Assembly (NCBI RefSeq): GCF_008386575.1 | Contig: NZ_VUOA01000008.1 | Coordinates: 26,324-90,323, forward strand | Direction: 5' to 3' | From: Salinarimonas soli | GTDB taxonomy: Bacteria; Pseudomonadota; Alphaproteobacteria; Rhizobiales; Beijerinckiaceae | DNA length: 64,000 nt | Part shown: positions 46,088 through 54,354 of the stretch, piece after piece | How the letters are laid out: each line of letters begins with the position of its first letter | Position numbering within the stretch: the first letter of the stretch is position 1 | The notes under the pieces: generated by a model | Told to the model about the DNA's origin: nothing | The model's database searches: none | What the model saw: only the letters and a program-made list of their open reading frames with translations | Position numbers and translations under genes: made by a program

Positions 46088-47280
46088 ATGATCGACAGTC
46101 GCCGTCCGGGCACCGAGGCCGCGATCGCGCATGGCTGCTTCGCCCATTCTCTGCCCGGGCGCCCGGCCGAGGCGTGGGAGCGGCTTGGCGCGCACGCACA
46201 CGCCGTCGCCCGCTCGGCCGGGCGTTTCGCGGAGGCCTTCGGCTGGCGTGGGGCAGCCGAGGCGGCCGGTCTCCTGCACGACATCGGCAAATGCTCCGCG
46301 GCTTTCCAGGCATACATTCGCGACGCGGCCGGCGCGGCACGCGGGCCCGATCACTCGACGGCTGGCGCTCTCGAAGCTCTGGCCGCCTACCCGGGCCCGA
46401 TCGGCCGGATCATCGCGGCGATCGTCGCAGGCCACCATGCGGGCCTCGCCGATGGAACCGACCTGGAGACCCGCCTCGCGCAAGCCGACATCCGGTCTAT
46501 GCGGGCTGGCGCGAGATCATCGGCCCCCTCCCCGCCGCGGCGGAGCTGGGCTGGGCCTGCCTGAAGCGACCAAGCCCCGAGCGCGGCTTCTCCGAGGCGT
46601 TCCTGATCCGCATGCTTTTCTCCTGCCTCGTCGATGCCGACTTCCTCGAGACGGAGGCCTTCTACGCCCGGGCGGAGGGGCGAGACCCGGGACGGACCGG
46701 GTTCAGCGATCTCACGACCCTGCGCGGGCGCCTCGCGCGCTTCATGGAAGAGCGAGAAACGCAGGCCGAGGCGGGCGATCTCAACCTCCTGCGCGCCCGC
46801 GTCCGCGCCCACGTCGTCGCCATGGCCGCGCTCGGGCCCGGACTCTTCACGCTCACCGTGCCGACGGGCGGTGGCAAGACCCTCACCTCGCTATCCTTCG
46901 CGCTGGAGCACGCGGTGCGGCACGGGCTCGAGCGGGTCGCCTACGTCATCCCCTTCACCTCGATCATCGAGCAGACCGCGGAGGTCTTCCGGGGCGCGCT
47001 CGCGGCGGACCCGGGCGGGCGCAACGACGACGACATCCTGGAGCACCACGCGACCTTCGACTGGGACGCCGCCCGCGACCGGCGCGAGGACGGGCGCGGC
47101 GACGCCCCGGCCGACCGCCTGCGCCGGGCCGCCGAAAACTGGGCCGCCCCGATCGTCGTCACGACCGCGGTGCAGTTCTTCGAGAGCCTCTTCGCGAACC
47201 GCACCTCCCGCTGCCGCAAGCTCCACAATCTCGCGAAGAGCGTCATCGTTCTGGACGAGGCGCAGACGATGCCGCTGGCG
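46088..47280 (+). pseudogene. cas3: Cas3 (type I-C), frameshifted and truncated by deletion
   Basis: The ATG at 46088 follows AGGGGAG. The HD nuclease part shows LLHDIGKCSAAFQAYIR and AGHHAGLADG. Near 46492 the frame changes, explained by loss of one C: one more base restores DIPVYAGWREIIGPLP. The new frame continues through helicase motif I (VPTGGGKTLTSLSFALEHA), YVIPFTSIIEQTAEVFR and motif II (VIVLDEAQTMPL). Around 47275 it joins Cas8c sequence. All later helicase motifs, roughly the last half of Cas3, are absent. No working interference nuclease can be made. Confidence 0.88.
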
Positions 47281-48430
47281 CCAATGCGCCGACCTCCGAG
47301 GCCGCGGCCTTCCGCTACGGCGCCGCCCTCAACCGGATGCTCGACCGCGGCAGCCCTAACCGCCTGCGGCGCAGCATCGGCGACGCCACCATGGCGTTCT
47401 GGGCCGATACCTCGGCCGGCGTCGACGAGACGGCGGCCGGGCGCGCGGAGGCGGCCTTCACCCTCTTCGCCGAGCCGCCCGACGCGGAGGACGCCGACGA
47501 CGACGCGCAAGAAGCCGCCAAGATCAACGACGCCCTCGACAAGGTGGCGGCCGGGCGGCCGGTCGAGGATCTCGGCCTCGGCCTCGTCTCGGGCACCCGC
47601 TTCCACGTGCTCGGGCTGGCGCCGAACGCGGCCCGCCTGTCCGTCCGTTACTGGCTCGACGACAACTTCGAGACCTTCGCCCGCTGCCTCGCCGATCACC
47701 GGAGCGACCTGCGCCTCGAGCCCCCGCCCCACCGCTGGGGCGCCAAGCCGCCCTCCGTGGGGCGTCTCCTCCTCAGGACCACGGCGCTGCAGGAGAAGTT
47801 CGACAACATCCCGCCCCTGCTCGCGGGCGAGGTGATGCGCGCGGTCCTGTCCGGCACGCGCTACCCCAGAACCTGGCTCGCCGCCGCCATCACCCGGCTG
47901 CGCGTGGGCGACGACCCGTCCACCGGCTGGCACGCCGCCGCGATCCGTGCCGTGCTGGAGCGCGACCGCCGCCTCAGGAGCGACACCGATGACCATCGAG
48001 AGCGCAGGGAGGTGCCCGTGAGCCTCGCCAAGGACGACCCCGATCCCGCCTACCAGCTCGGCCGGCTCTTCGCCGCGCTGGAGACCGCCCAGCGCCTCGC
48101 GCTCGGGCGCGTCACCGCCACGATCCGCGACCGCTATTTCGGCGCGGCCTCGGCGACGCCCGCGAGCGTCTTCCCCCTCCTCCTGCGCGGAGCGCAGAAC
48201 CACACCGCGAAGCTGCGCAAGGAGCGCAAGGACGGCTGGATCGAGCGCGAGATCGTCGCCCGCCTGCCGCCGCGCTGCCGCGCTCGCTCCGGCTCGAGGC
48301 CCAGGGCCGCTTCGCCATCGGCTACTACCACCAGCGCCAGTCGCAGTTCGCCAAGCGGCCCGACGTGGCCGCCGCGCTCGACGCGCGCAGCAACGACCAG
48401 GACCAGGGGGACGGGGATGACGGCATATGA
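47281..48430 (+). pseudogene. cas8c: Cas8c (Csd1), 5' half deleted and one frameshift
   Basis: Only the back half of Csd1 remains: NAPTSEAAAFRYGAALNRML and IGDATMAFWAD, then FHVLGLAPNAARLSVRYWL and the C-terminal AALETAQRLALGRVTATIRD region. Near 48268 one base is missing. Restoring it gives LPAALPRSLRLEAQGRFAIG and YYHQRQSQFAKRPDVAAALD to the stop at 48430. This end overlaps the cas7 start, as in intact type I-C operons. Cas8c normally recognises the PAM and builds Cascade. Its N-terminal half and the whole cas5 gene are lost in the deletion. Confidence 0.87.
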
Positions 48431-49363
48431 GACCGCCGGCGTGAGCCGCCGGCACGAGTTCGTGCTCTATTTCGACGTGACGAACGGCAATCCCAACGGC
48501 GACCCCGATGCCGGCAACCTGCCCCGCCTCGACCCCGAGACCAACCAGGGCCTCGTCTCGGACGTCGCCCTGAAACGCAAGGCCCGCAACTACGTGGCGC
48601 TGGCGCGCCCCGATGCGCCGGGCCACGCGATCTACATACGCGAGGGTGCAACGCTCAACAACGAGCACAAACGGGCCTGGGCCGCCGTGATGCCCGATGT
48701 CACGAAGGCGGAGGACCTCAAGCGCCTGCCGAAGGAGGAGGCCAAGGCCCGCGACCTCACCCGCTGGATGTACGCCAACTTCTGGGACATCCGCGCCTTC
48801 GGTGCTGTGATGACACCGGCGTCAACGCGGGCCAGGTGCGCGGCCCCGTCCAGCTCGCCTTCGGCCGCTCGGTCGAGCCCATCCTGCCGCTCGAGATTTC
48901 CATCACCCGCATGGCCGCGACGACGGAAGCCGACGCCGAAGCCAAGGGCGGGCGCACCATGGGCCGCAAGCACGTCGTGCCCTACGGCCTCTACCGTGCC
49001 CACGGCTTCGTCTCCGCCCCGCTCGCATCGCACCCGATCAAGGGCACCGGCTCCTCGGACGCGGACCTGGAGCTCCTGTTCGAGGCGCTGACCCGGATGT
49101 TCGACCACGACCGCTCGGCGGCACGCGGCGAGATGGCGACGCGCAAGCTCATCGTGTTCCGGCATGCCTCGGCGCTGGGCAACGCGCCGGCGCACCAGCT
49201 GTTCGACAGGGTGAGGACGCTGCGGGTCCACAAGGGCTCGCGGCACGCCATCGGCGCCGAGGCAACGGACAACTGGCCGCCGGCGCGGGGCTTCGAGGAC
49301 TACGAGGTGACCCTCGACGGGACGCCCGTGACCGACACGACGACGGTCGTGGACGTCGCCTGA
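48417..49363 (+). pseudogene. cas7: Cas7 (Csd2), single-base frameshift
   Basis: The ATG at 48417 overlaps the cas8c end. The first ~132 codons read [20 protein letters not shown], a Cas7 hallmark, then [19 protein letters not shown] and [18 protein letters not shown]. Near 48813 one A seems lost: ATG-(A)AC-ACC-GGC would give [20 protein letters not shown]. The rest is complete in the shifted frame ([37 protein letters not shown]) to a TGA at 49361. Cas7 forms the crRNA-binding backbone of Cascade. As sequenced, it is cut to about half length. Confidence 0.88.
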
Positions 49364-49411
49364 GCCGGGAGGCGGCCCGCGCCTTCTCCCGATCCCGCTG
49401 CCGAGGACGCG

Positions 49412-49990
49412 CTGATCCCGCTCCCAGCGCTCCGGTACCATCTGTTCTGCCCGCGTCAATGCGCCCTCATCCATGTCGAGGGATTGTGGGCGGAGGACGC
49501 GGCGACCGCGCAGGGGCGGCTCCTGCACGAGCGGGTCGATGCGGGGGTCGGGGAGCGGCGGCCTGGGGTGCGGGTGGAGCGCGGGCTGGCGCTGCGCTCT
49601 TTCGCCCCCGGCGTGGCGGGCCGGGCCGACGCGGTGGAGTTCCGCGGCCGGCCCGCGCGACCCCTTCCCTTGGAGTACAAGAACGGCCTGCCGAAGAGCC
49701 GCCGGGTCGACGAGGTCCAGCTCTGCGCGCAAGGCATGTGCCTGGAGGAGATGCTCGGCGTCGAGGTCCCGGAGGGCGCGCTGTTCTACGCGCGGACCCG
49801 CCGACGCGAGACCGTCGTCCTCGATGCTCCCCTGCGGGCCCTTCCGGCGGCCGTGGCGGCGCAGACCCGGGCTACCCTCACCTCGGGCCGCACGCCGCCG
49901 CCGGTGCGCATGCCCGGCTGCCGGCGCTGCTCGCTCCAGGACCTCTGTCACCCTGCGCGGCTCGAGCGCCCGCCCGCCGTCGCGGGTTAG
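49412..49990 (+). CDS. cas4: Cas4 (type I-C), start codon uncertain or lost
   Basis: Cas4 is the Fe-S RecB-like nuclease that trims pre-spacers. Readable text begins LIPLPALRYHLFCPRQCALI, with the first cluster Cys, and runs through RADAVEF and LEYKNG (metal ligands Asp, Glu, Lys). The C-terminal CRRCSLQDLC supplies the other three Cys. Homologous sequence starts at 49412 with CTG, but the frame back to the cas7 stop has no ATG, GTG or TTG. The first usual start is a TTG at 49484, after the first Cys. So the start has been lost, or a rare start is used. Confidence 0.78.
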   Translation: MIPLPALRYHLFCPRQCALIHVEGLWAEDAATAQGRLLHERVDAGVGERRPGVRVERGLALRSFAPGVAGRADAVEFRGRPARPLPLEYKNGLPKSRRVDEVQLCAQGMCLEEMLGVEVPEGALFYARTRRRETVVLDAPLRALPAAVAAQTRATLTSGRTPPPVRMPGCRRCSLQDLCHPARLERPPAVAG

Positions 49991-50018
49991 CTCGCCCGCC
50001 AGATCGAGGGGTGACCCG

Positions 50019-51046
50019 ATGCGCCGCCTGCGCAACGTGATCTGCGTGACCAGCGAGGACGCCTGGCTGCGCAAGGACGAGGCCAACCTCGTGGTGGAGG
50101 TGGACGGCACCGAGCGCGGGCGTGCGCCGCTCCTCCTACTCGAGGGCCGCGTCACCTTCGCGCGCGCCGGCGCCTCGCCCGCCCTGCTGGCATCCTGCGC
50201 CGAGAGCGGAATCCCCGTGTCGCTCTGCGATCCCAACGGGCGCTTCCTCGCCCGGGTCGAGGGCCCACGCTCGGCTAATGTGCTCCTGCGCCGGGCCCAG
50301 TTCGCGCCGCCGACGATCCTCCGCGCGCCGTGCCGATCGTGCGCGGCATCGTGGCCGCCAAGGCCGCCAACCAGCGCATGGTGCTCCGCCGGGCCTTGCG
50401 CGACCACGTCGAAGCCATGGCTCCGGCTGCCGTCGAGGCCTTAAGATCGTCCGAAGCGCGGCTGACCGACAGCGCCCGACGCACCCTCGCAGCGCCCGCG
50501 GTCGACACCCTACGCGGCCTGGAGGGCGAGGCGGCCGCGGTCTCTTTCGCAGCCTGTCCCGGGCTGGTCCGGGTCGAGGATCCCGCATTCGCCTCCGGCG
50601 GGCGCTCGCGGCGTCCGCCGCTCGACCGGATCAACGCCCACCTCTCCTTCATCGACGCCCTGCTCGGGCACGATTGCCGCGCGGCCCTTGAGGCGCACGG
50701 GCTCGATCCGCAGGTCGGCTTCTTGCATGCCGACCGGCCCGGCCACGCGGGCCTCGCCCTCGACCTCATGGGGGAGCTTCGCCCCGTGCTCGCCGACCGG
50801 CTCGCCCTCTCCCTCGTCAACCGCCGCCAGCTCGCGCCCGGCGACGTCGTCGTGGAGCCCTCGGGCGGGGTGCGCCTCATCGACGAGGCACGCAAGCGCG
50901 TGCTCGTGGCTTGGCAGGAGCGCAAACGCGACGAGTTGCGCCGCCCCTTCCTGGACGAGACCGTGCCCCTCGGCCTCGTGGCTCACGCCCAGGCTCAGCT
51001 CCTCGCCCGTCATCTGCACGGCTACCCCGCCTTCATCTGGAAGTGA
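50019..51046 (+). pseudogene. cas1: Cas1 (type I-C), single-base frameshift
   Basis: The ATG at 50019 opens NVICVTSEDAWLRKDEANLV, then GIPVSLCDPNGRFLARVEGP and LLRRAQF. Near 50303 one base is missing: adding a C after TTC gives FRAADDPPRAVPIVRGIVAA and continues KAANQRMVLRRALRDH. The catalytic region follows in the second frame: RRPPLDRINAHLSFIDALLG, LDPQVGFLHADRPGHAGLAL and DLMGELRPVLADR, containing the Glu/His/Asp metal ligands. Cas1 is the integrase for new spacers. It cannot be made full length as sequenced. Confidence 0.9.
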
Positions 51047-51053
51047 GGCCCGC

Positions 51054-51338
51054 ATGCCGATGCTCGTCGCCTACGATGTCAGGACCGACACGCCAGCCGG
51101 GCGCACGCGCCTGCGCCGCGTGGCGCGCGCCTGTCTCGACTACGGGCAGCGGGTGCAGAACTCCGTCTTCGAATGCGAAATCGACCCCGCCCAGTGGACG
51201 GTCCTGGGCGGGCGGCTCGTCGCCTTGATCGATCCCGCGCAGGACTCGCTGCGCTTCTATCGGCTCGGCGCCGAAGGGCGGCGGCGCGCCGAGCATGTGG
51301 GCGCCAAGACGGTCCTCGACGGACCCCTCGTTTTCTGA
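51054..51338 (+). CDS. cas2: CRISPR-associated Cas2
   Basis: The 94-residue protein matches type I-C Cas2: it starts MPMLVAYDVRTDTPAGRTRL with the conserved Asp after the first strand. RVQNSVFECEIDPAQW and DSLRFYRLGAEGRRRAEHVG follow. It forms the dimeric core of the Cas1-Cas2 integrase. It starts eight bases after the cas1 stop and is one of the few undamaged genes in the locus, although its partner Cas1 is broken. Confidence 0.93.
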   Translation: MPMLVAYDVRTDTPAGRTRLRRVARACLDYGQRVQNSVFECEIDPAQWTVLGGRLVALIDPAQDSLRFYRLGAEGRRRAEHVGAKTVLDGPLVF

Positions 51339-51506
51339 CGCGCGAACCAGGAGCGCCCAGCTCCGCGCCAGAGGGTTCGCGCGTCCTGATTCTCCTCGCG
51401 AAAAAGCCCGAAGATGTCCGAGCCTGCGTTAAATTCAGACCGCTCACGCAGGGTTCGCGCAAGCGACACCTTTTCTTGGAGCCTGTCAGATCGTTATCCT
51501 GTGGGG
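51339..51506 (+). promoter_or_regulatory. CRISPR leader
   Basis: This is the 168 bp between cas2 and the first repeat, where the array promoter and integration signals should lie. It contains an inverted pair CGCGCGAACC/GGGTTCGCGCG at its start and a second GGGTTCGCGC copy at about 51452. Orientation follows the repeats, which end in GAAAC. Confidence 0.6.
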
Positions 51507-51648
51507 GTCGCCCTCTCACGAGGGCGCGGATCGAAACTGGCAGCACGACGCCTTCAAGCACATCGTGCGGGAGTCGCCTTCTCACGAGGGTGCGGATTGA
51601 AACGGCATCGACATGCCGGCGAGCTGGGATGCGGCCGAGTCGCCCTCT
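51507..51648 (+). CRISPR. Type I-C CRISPR mini-array, two repeats plus a cut third
   Basis: Two 31-bp repeats lie at 51507-51537 and 51573-51603. Both begin GTCGCC, share TCTCACGAGGG and end GAAAC, as type I-C repeats do, and they differ at three positions. The spacers are 35 bp each (51538-51572 and 51604-51638). A third repeat starts at 51639 with GTCGCCCTCT and is cut off where the transposase fragment begins. The rest of the array is gone. Confidence 0.9.
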
Positions 51649-51800
51649 TCGGCTGGAAGGGAGCGCCACTTCGCGCCATTCTCGTGCCGCCACGGGATGG
51701 CGCCGATCGTGCGGCGCAGGTTCGAGGGCGGCACCTTGGAATGCGGGCGGCACGCCTCGACCAGCGGTTCCAGCGCCGCCCATTGCGCATCCGACAGCAT
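51648..51800 (-). mobile_element. IS5-type transposase N-terminal fragment
   Basis: The stretch codes MLSDAQWAALEPLVEACRPH, then PPSNLRRTIGAIPWRHENGA and KWRSLPAE, the N-terminus of IS5-family (DUF4096) transposases. It ends abruptly inside the third CRISPR repeat, and everything after LPAE is missing. The start ATG at 51800 is intact. It is a leftover of an insertion into the array followed by deletion. Terminal repeats were not identified. Confidence 0.85.
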
Positions 51801-51877
51801 GGCGGCCCCCCGACTTCGGCCGGGGGACAACGCGCTCAGGCGCTAACAGGCCCTAACATCCGCCTGCCACACCCACC

Positions 51878-51894
51878 TCAATCAAACATTAACC
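51878..51894 (+). promoter_or_regulatory. CtrA-like binding site
   Basis: TCAA-N7-TTAACC has one mismatch to the CtrA consensus and lies 46 bases before the lytic transglycosylase start, a plausible position for direct control. Confidence 0.45.
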
Positions 51895-51940
51895 ACGAAG
51901 CGGTTGCATGCATCCGGCCCATTCTCTGCCGGAGATCCGC

Positions 51941-53131
51941 ATGTCCCGTCGCCGGACCCTCGTCGCCCTCGCCGCCGCGCTCGCCGCCTCCCCCGCCCTG
52001 GCGCAATCGGGCGACTTCCGCTCGTGCCTCGCCACCCTGCGCGGGCAGGCGGCGGAGCAGGGCATCTCGGCGGCGGGCTTCGACGCCGCGACCCGGGGAC
52101 TCGAGCCGGACCTCAAGGTCCTCGAGCTCATGGACAACCAGCCCGAGTTCAAGACGCCGATCTGGGACTACATATCGGCCCTCGTGGACGAGGAGCGCGT
52201 CGTGGACGGGCGCGCCGCCATGCGCCAGCACGGCGCAGCCCTTGCCGCCGCCGAGAGCCGCTTCGGGGTCGACCGGCACATGATCGCGGGCGTGTGGGGC
52301 GTCGAGTCCAATTTCGGCAAGGACATCGGCGGCCGCCCGCTCGTCCAGTCGCTCGCCACCATCGCCTGCCTCGGCTCGCGCCGGCGCGACTATTTCCGCG
52401 GCGAGCTCTTCGCGACGCTCAAGATCCTCGACCGGGGCGAGATCGCGCCGTCCAACCTGCGCGGCTCCTGGGCCGGCGCCTTCGGCCACACGCAGTTCAT
52501 GCCCTCCACCTATCAGCGGCTCGCCGTCGACATGGACGGGGACGGGCGGCGCGACGTGGTGACCTCGGTGCCCGACGCGGTGGGCTCCACCGCGAACTTC
52601 CTCGCCAAGGCGAACTGGAACAACGCCATTCCCTGGGGCTACGAGGTGCGCGTGCCCGCGGGCTTCAACGCGGGGCTGGCGGGTCGCAAGAACAAGCGCC
52701 CCGTCTCGGAGTGGGCCGCCATGGGCGTGACGCGCTACGACGGGCGCCCGCTGTCCGGGTCCTACCCGGCGGGCATCCTGCTGCCCGCAGGGCCCCGCGG
52801 CCCCGCCTTCCTGGTGACCCGCAACTTCGACGCGCTCTATTCCTACAACGCCGCCGAGTCCTACGGCCTCGCCATCGCGCTTCTCGGCGACCGGCTGCGC
52901 GGCGGCCCGGGCGTCCAGGCCGCCTGGCCCACCGACGATCCGCCCCTGTCGCGGGCCGAGCGCCGCGAGCTGCAGCAGCTCCTCTCGTCCCGCGGCTTCG
53001 ACGTCGGCGAGCCCGACGGACGCGTCGGCCAGAAGACCCGCGACGCCATCAAGGAGGTGGAGCGCCAGATCGGCATGCCCCAGACCGGCCGCCCCGGCGG
53101 CAAGGTGCTCCAGGCGCTGCGGGGGGCTTGA
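51941..53131 (+). CDS. Lytic murein transglycosylase (MltB family)
   Basis: The 396-residue exported protein has a signal peptide (RRRTLVALAAALAASPALAQ). The catalytic domain shows MIAGVWGVESNFGKDIGG, with the catalytic Glu in VES, and GAFGHTQFMPSTYQRLAVD. A C-terminal peptidoglycan-binding domain follows: LQQLLSSRGFDVGEPDGRVG and QKTRDAIKEVERQIG. It cuts glycan strands in the periplasm. No lipobox is present, so it is soluble rather than lipid-anchored. The ATG at 51941 has GGAGATC upstream. It is the first core gene after the island. Confidence 0.92.
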   Translation: MSRRRTLVALAAALAASPALAQSGDFRSCLATLRGQAAEQGISAAGFDAATRGLEPDLKVLELMDNQPEFKTPIWDYISALVDEERVVDGRAAMRQHGAALAAAESRFGVDRHMIAGVWGVESNFGKDIGGRPLVQSLATIACLGSRRRDYFRGELFATLKILDRGEIAPSNLRGSWAGAFGHTQFMPSTYQRLAVDMDGDGRRDVVTSVPDAVGSTANFLAKANWNNAIPWGYEVRVPAGFNAGLAGRKNKRPVSEWAAMGVTRYDGRPLSGSYPAGILLPAGPRGPAFLVTRNFDALYSYNAAESYGLAIALLGDRLRGGPGVQAAWPTDDPPLSRAERRELQQLLSSRGFDVGEPDGRVGQKTRDAIKEVERQIGMPQTGRPGGKVLQALRGA

Positions 53132-53188
53132 GGGCGCAAGTGCCCGCTGGCGCGGGCGTGCGGCGCCGCTTCGCGGCCTCTGACCCCT

Positions 53189-53341
53189 GGATCCCGGATC
53201 TGCACCTCGCTTCGCGAGGCTTGTCCGGGAAAGTGGGGAGGGTGATCGAGAGGTCTCCAGAACCTCACGGCCACTTTCCCGGACAAGAGGAGCGAAGGCG
53301 CAAGCCGGAGCGGATCGCAGATCCGGGATCCAGCGCAAGAC
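53189..53341. repeat. Long imperfect inverted repeat (dispersed type)
   Basis: The outer arms, 15 bp starting GGATCCCGGATC-type sequence at 53189-53203 and 53327-53341, are exact reverse complements. The inner arms of 17 bp at 53220-53236 (CTTGTCCGGGAAAGTGG) and 53271-53287 are also exact. It fills most of the 306 bp between the transglycosylase and ccmC. It resembles a repeat type seen in many Hyphomicrobiales. Confidence 0.8.
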
Positions 53342-53437
53342 TCTGCGCCGCAGGCGCTCCACACGAAACCGCAAGCGCCCCCCTCATGCGGACTCTGCCG
53401 CATTGATGGGCGGCGGGTTCGCCGTTACATCGGAGGG

Positions 53438-54181
53438 ATGTGGACGAAACTCGCCAATCCGAGCTTTTTCCTGCGCTGGTCCGGCGCGGCGGTGCCGTGG
53501 CTCGCCGCGCTCGCGGCAGCGCTGCTGGCGGTGGGGCTCTACATGAGCTTCGTGCTCGCGCCGGCCGACTACCAGCAGGGCGAGACCGTCCGGATCATGT
53601 TCATCCACGTGCCCGCCGCGTGGCTGGCGCTCTTCCTCTACGCCACGATGTCGGTGTCGGCGATCGGCAGCCTCGTGTGGCGCCATCCCCTCGCGGACGT
53701 GTCGCAGAAGGCCGCCGCGCCGATCGGCGCCGCCTTCACCCTGGTGTGCCTCGTCACGGGCGCCCTGTGGGGCCGGCCCATGTGGGGCACCTACTGGGTC
53801 TGGGACGCGCGCCTCACCTCGGTGCTCGTGCTCTTCCTCATGTATTGCGGCGTGCTGGCCCTGTGGCGCACCATCGAGGAGCCCGGCCGTGCCGCCCGCG
53901 CCGTGTCCATCCTGACGCTGGTCGGCTTCGTCAACGTGCCGATCGTGAAGTTCTCCGTCGACTGGTGGAACACCCTGCACCAGCCGGCCTCCGTATTGCG
54001 CCTCGGCGGGCCGACGATCCATCCCTCCATGCTCTACCCGCTGCTCGTCATGGCGCTGGCCTTCACGGCGCTCGCCGTGACCCTGCACATGTACACGATG
54101 CGCACCGAGATCATGCGTCGGCGGGTGCGCACCCTCACCCTCCTCGAAGCCGAGCGGCTCGACCGCCGCGCGGCCGCCTGA
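53438..54181 (+). CDS. ccmC: Heme exporter protein CcmC
   Basis: CcmC is the membrane protein that loads heme onto the chaperone CcmE for cytochrome c maturation. The 247-residue product has six membrane helices, the heme-handling tryptophan-rich motif WGTYWVWDARLTS, and the flanking heme-ligand His residues in FIHVP and LHQPAS. It starts a tight ccmC-ccmD-ccmG run. ccmA and ccmB, often just upstream, are not present here. Confidence 0.95.
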   Translation: MWTKLANPSFFLRWSGAAVPWLAALAAALLAVGLYMSFVLAPADYQQGETVRIMFIHVPAAWLALFLYATMSVSAIGSLVWRHPLADVSQKAAAPIGAAFTLVCLVTGALWGRPMWGTYWVWDARLTSVLVLFLMYCGVLALWRTIEEPGRAARAVSILTLVGFVNVPIVKFSVDWWNTLHQPASVLRLGGPTIHPSMLYPLLVMALAFTALAVTLHMYTMRTEIMRRRVRTLTLLEAERLDRRAAA

Positions 54182-54189
54182 GAGCCCCC

Positions 54190-54354
54190 ATGCTCGGTCC
54201 CCATGGCGCCTTCATCATCGGGTCCTACGCGGTGACGGTTCTCGTCGTCGGCGGGCTGATCCTCGCCGCGATCCTCGACCAGCGGGCGCAGCGGCGCGCG
54301 CTCGACGAGCTCGAGGCCCGGGGCGTGCGCCGCCGCTCGGGTGACGAGCGATGA
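54190..54354 (+). CDS. ccmD: Heme exporter protein CcmD
   Basis: The 54-residue product has one N-terminal membrane helix (FIIGSYAVTVLVVGGLILAA) followed by a basic tail with DQRAQRRALDELEARG, typical of CcmD. CcmD joins CcmABC and helps release heme-loaded CcmE. It starts eight bases after ccmC, and its TGA overlaps the ATG of ccmG. Confidence 0.88.
   Translation: MLGPHGAFIIGSYAVTVLVVGGLILAAILDQRAQRRALDELEARGVRRRSGDER

Noticed and set aside
46088-51046. Programmed frameshifting in the cas genes
   Set aside because: Four different sites, no common slippery heptamer and a linked large deletion fit decay or sequencing error better.
51639-51669. Third CRISPR repeat counted as intact
   Set aside because: Only the first ten bases match, and the rest codes transposase sequence on the other strand.
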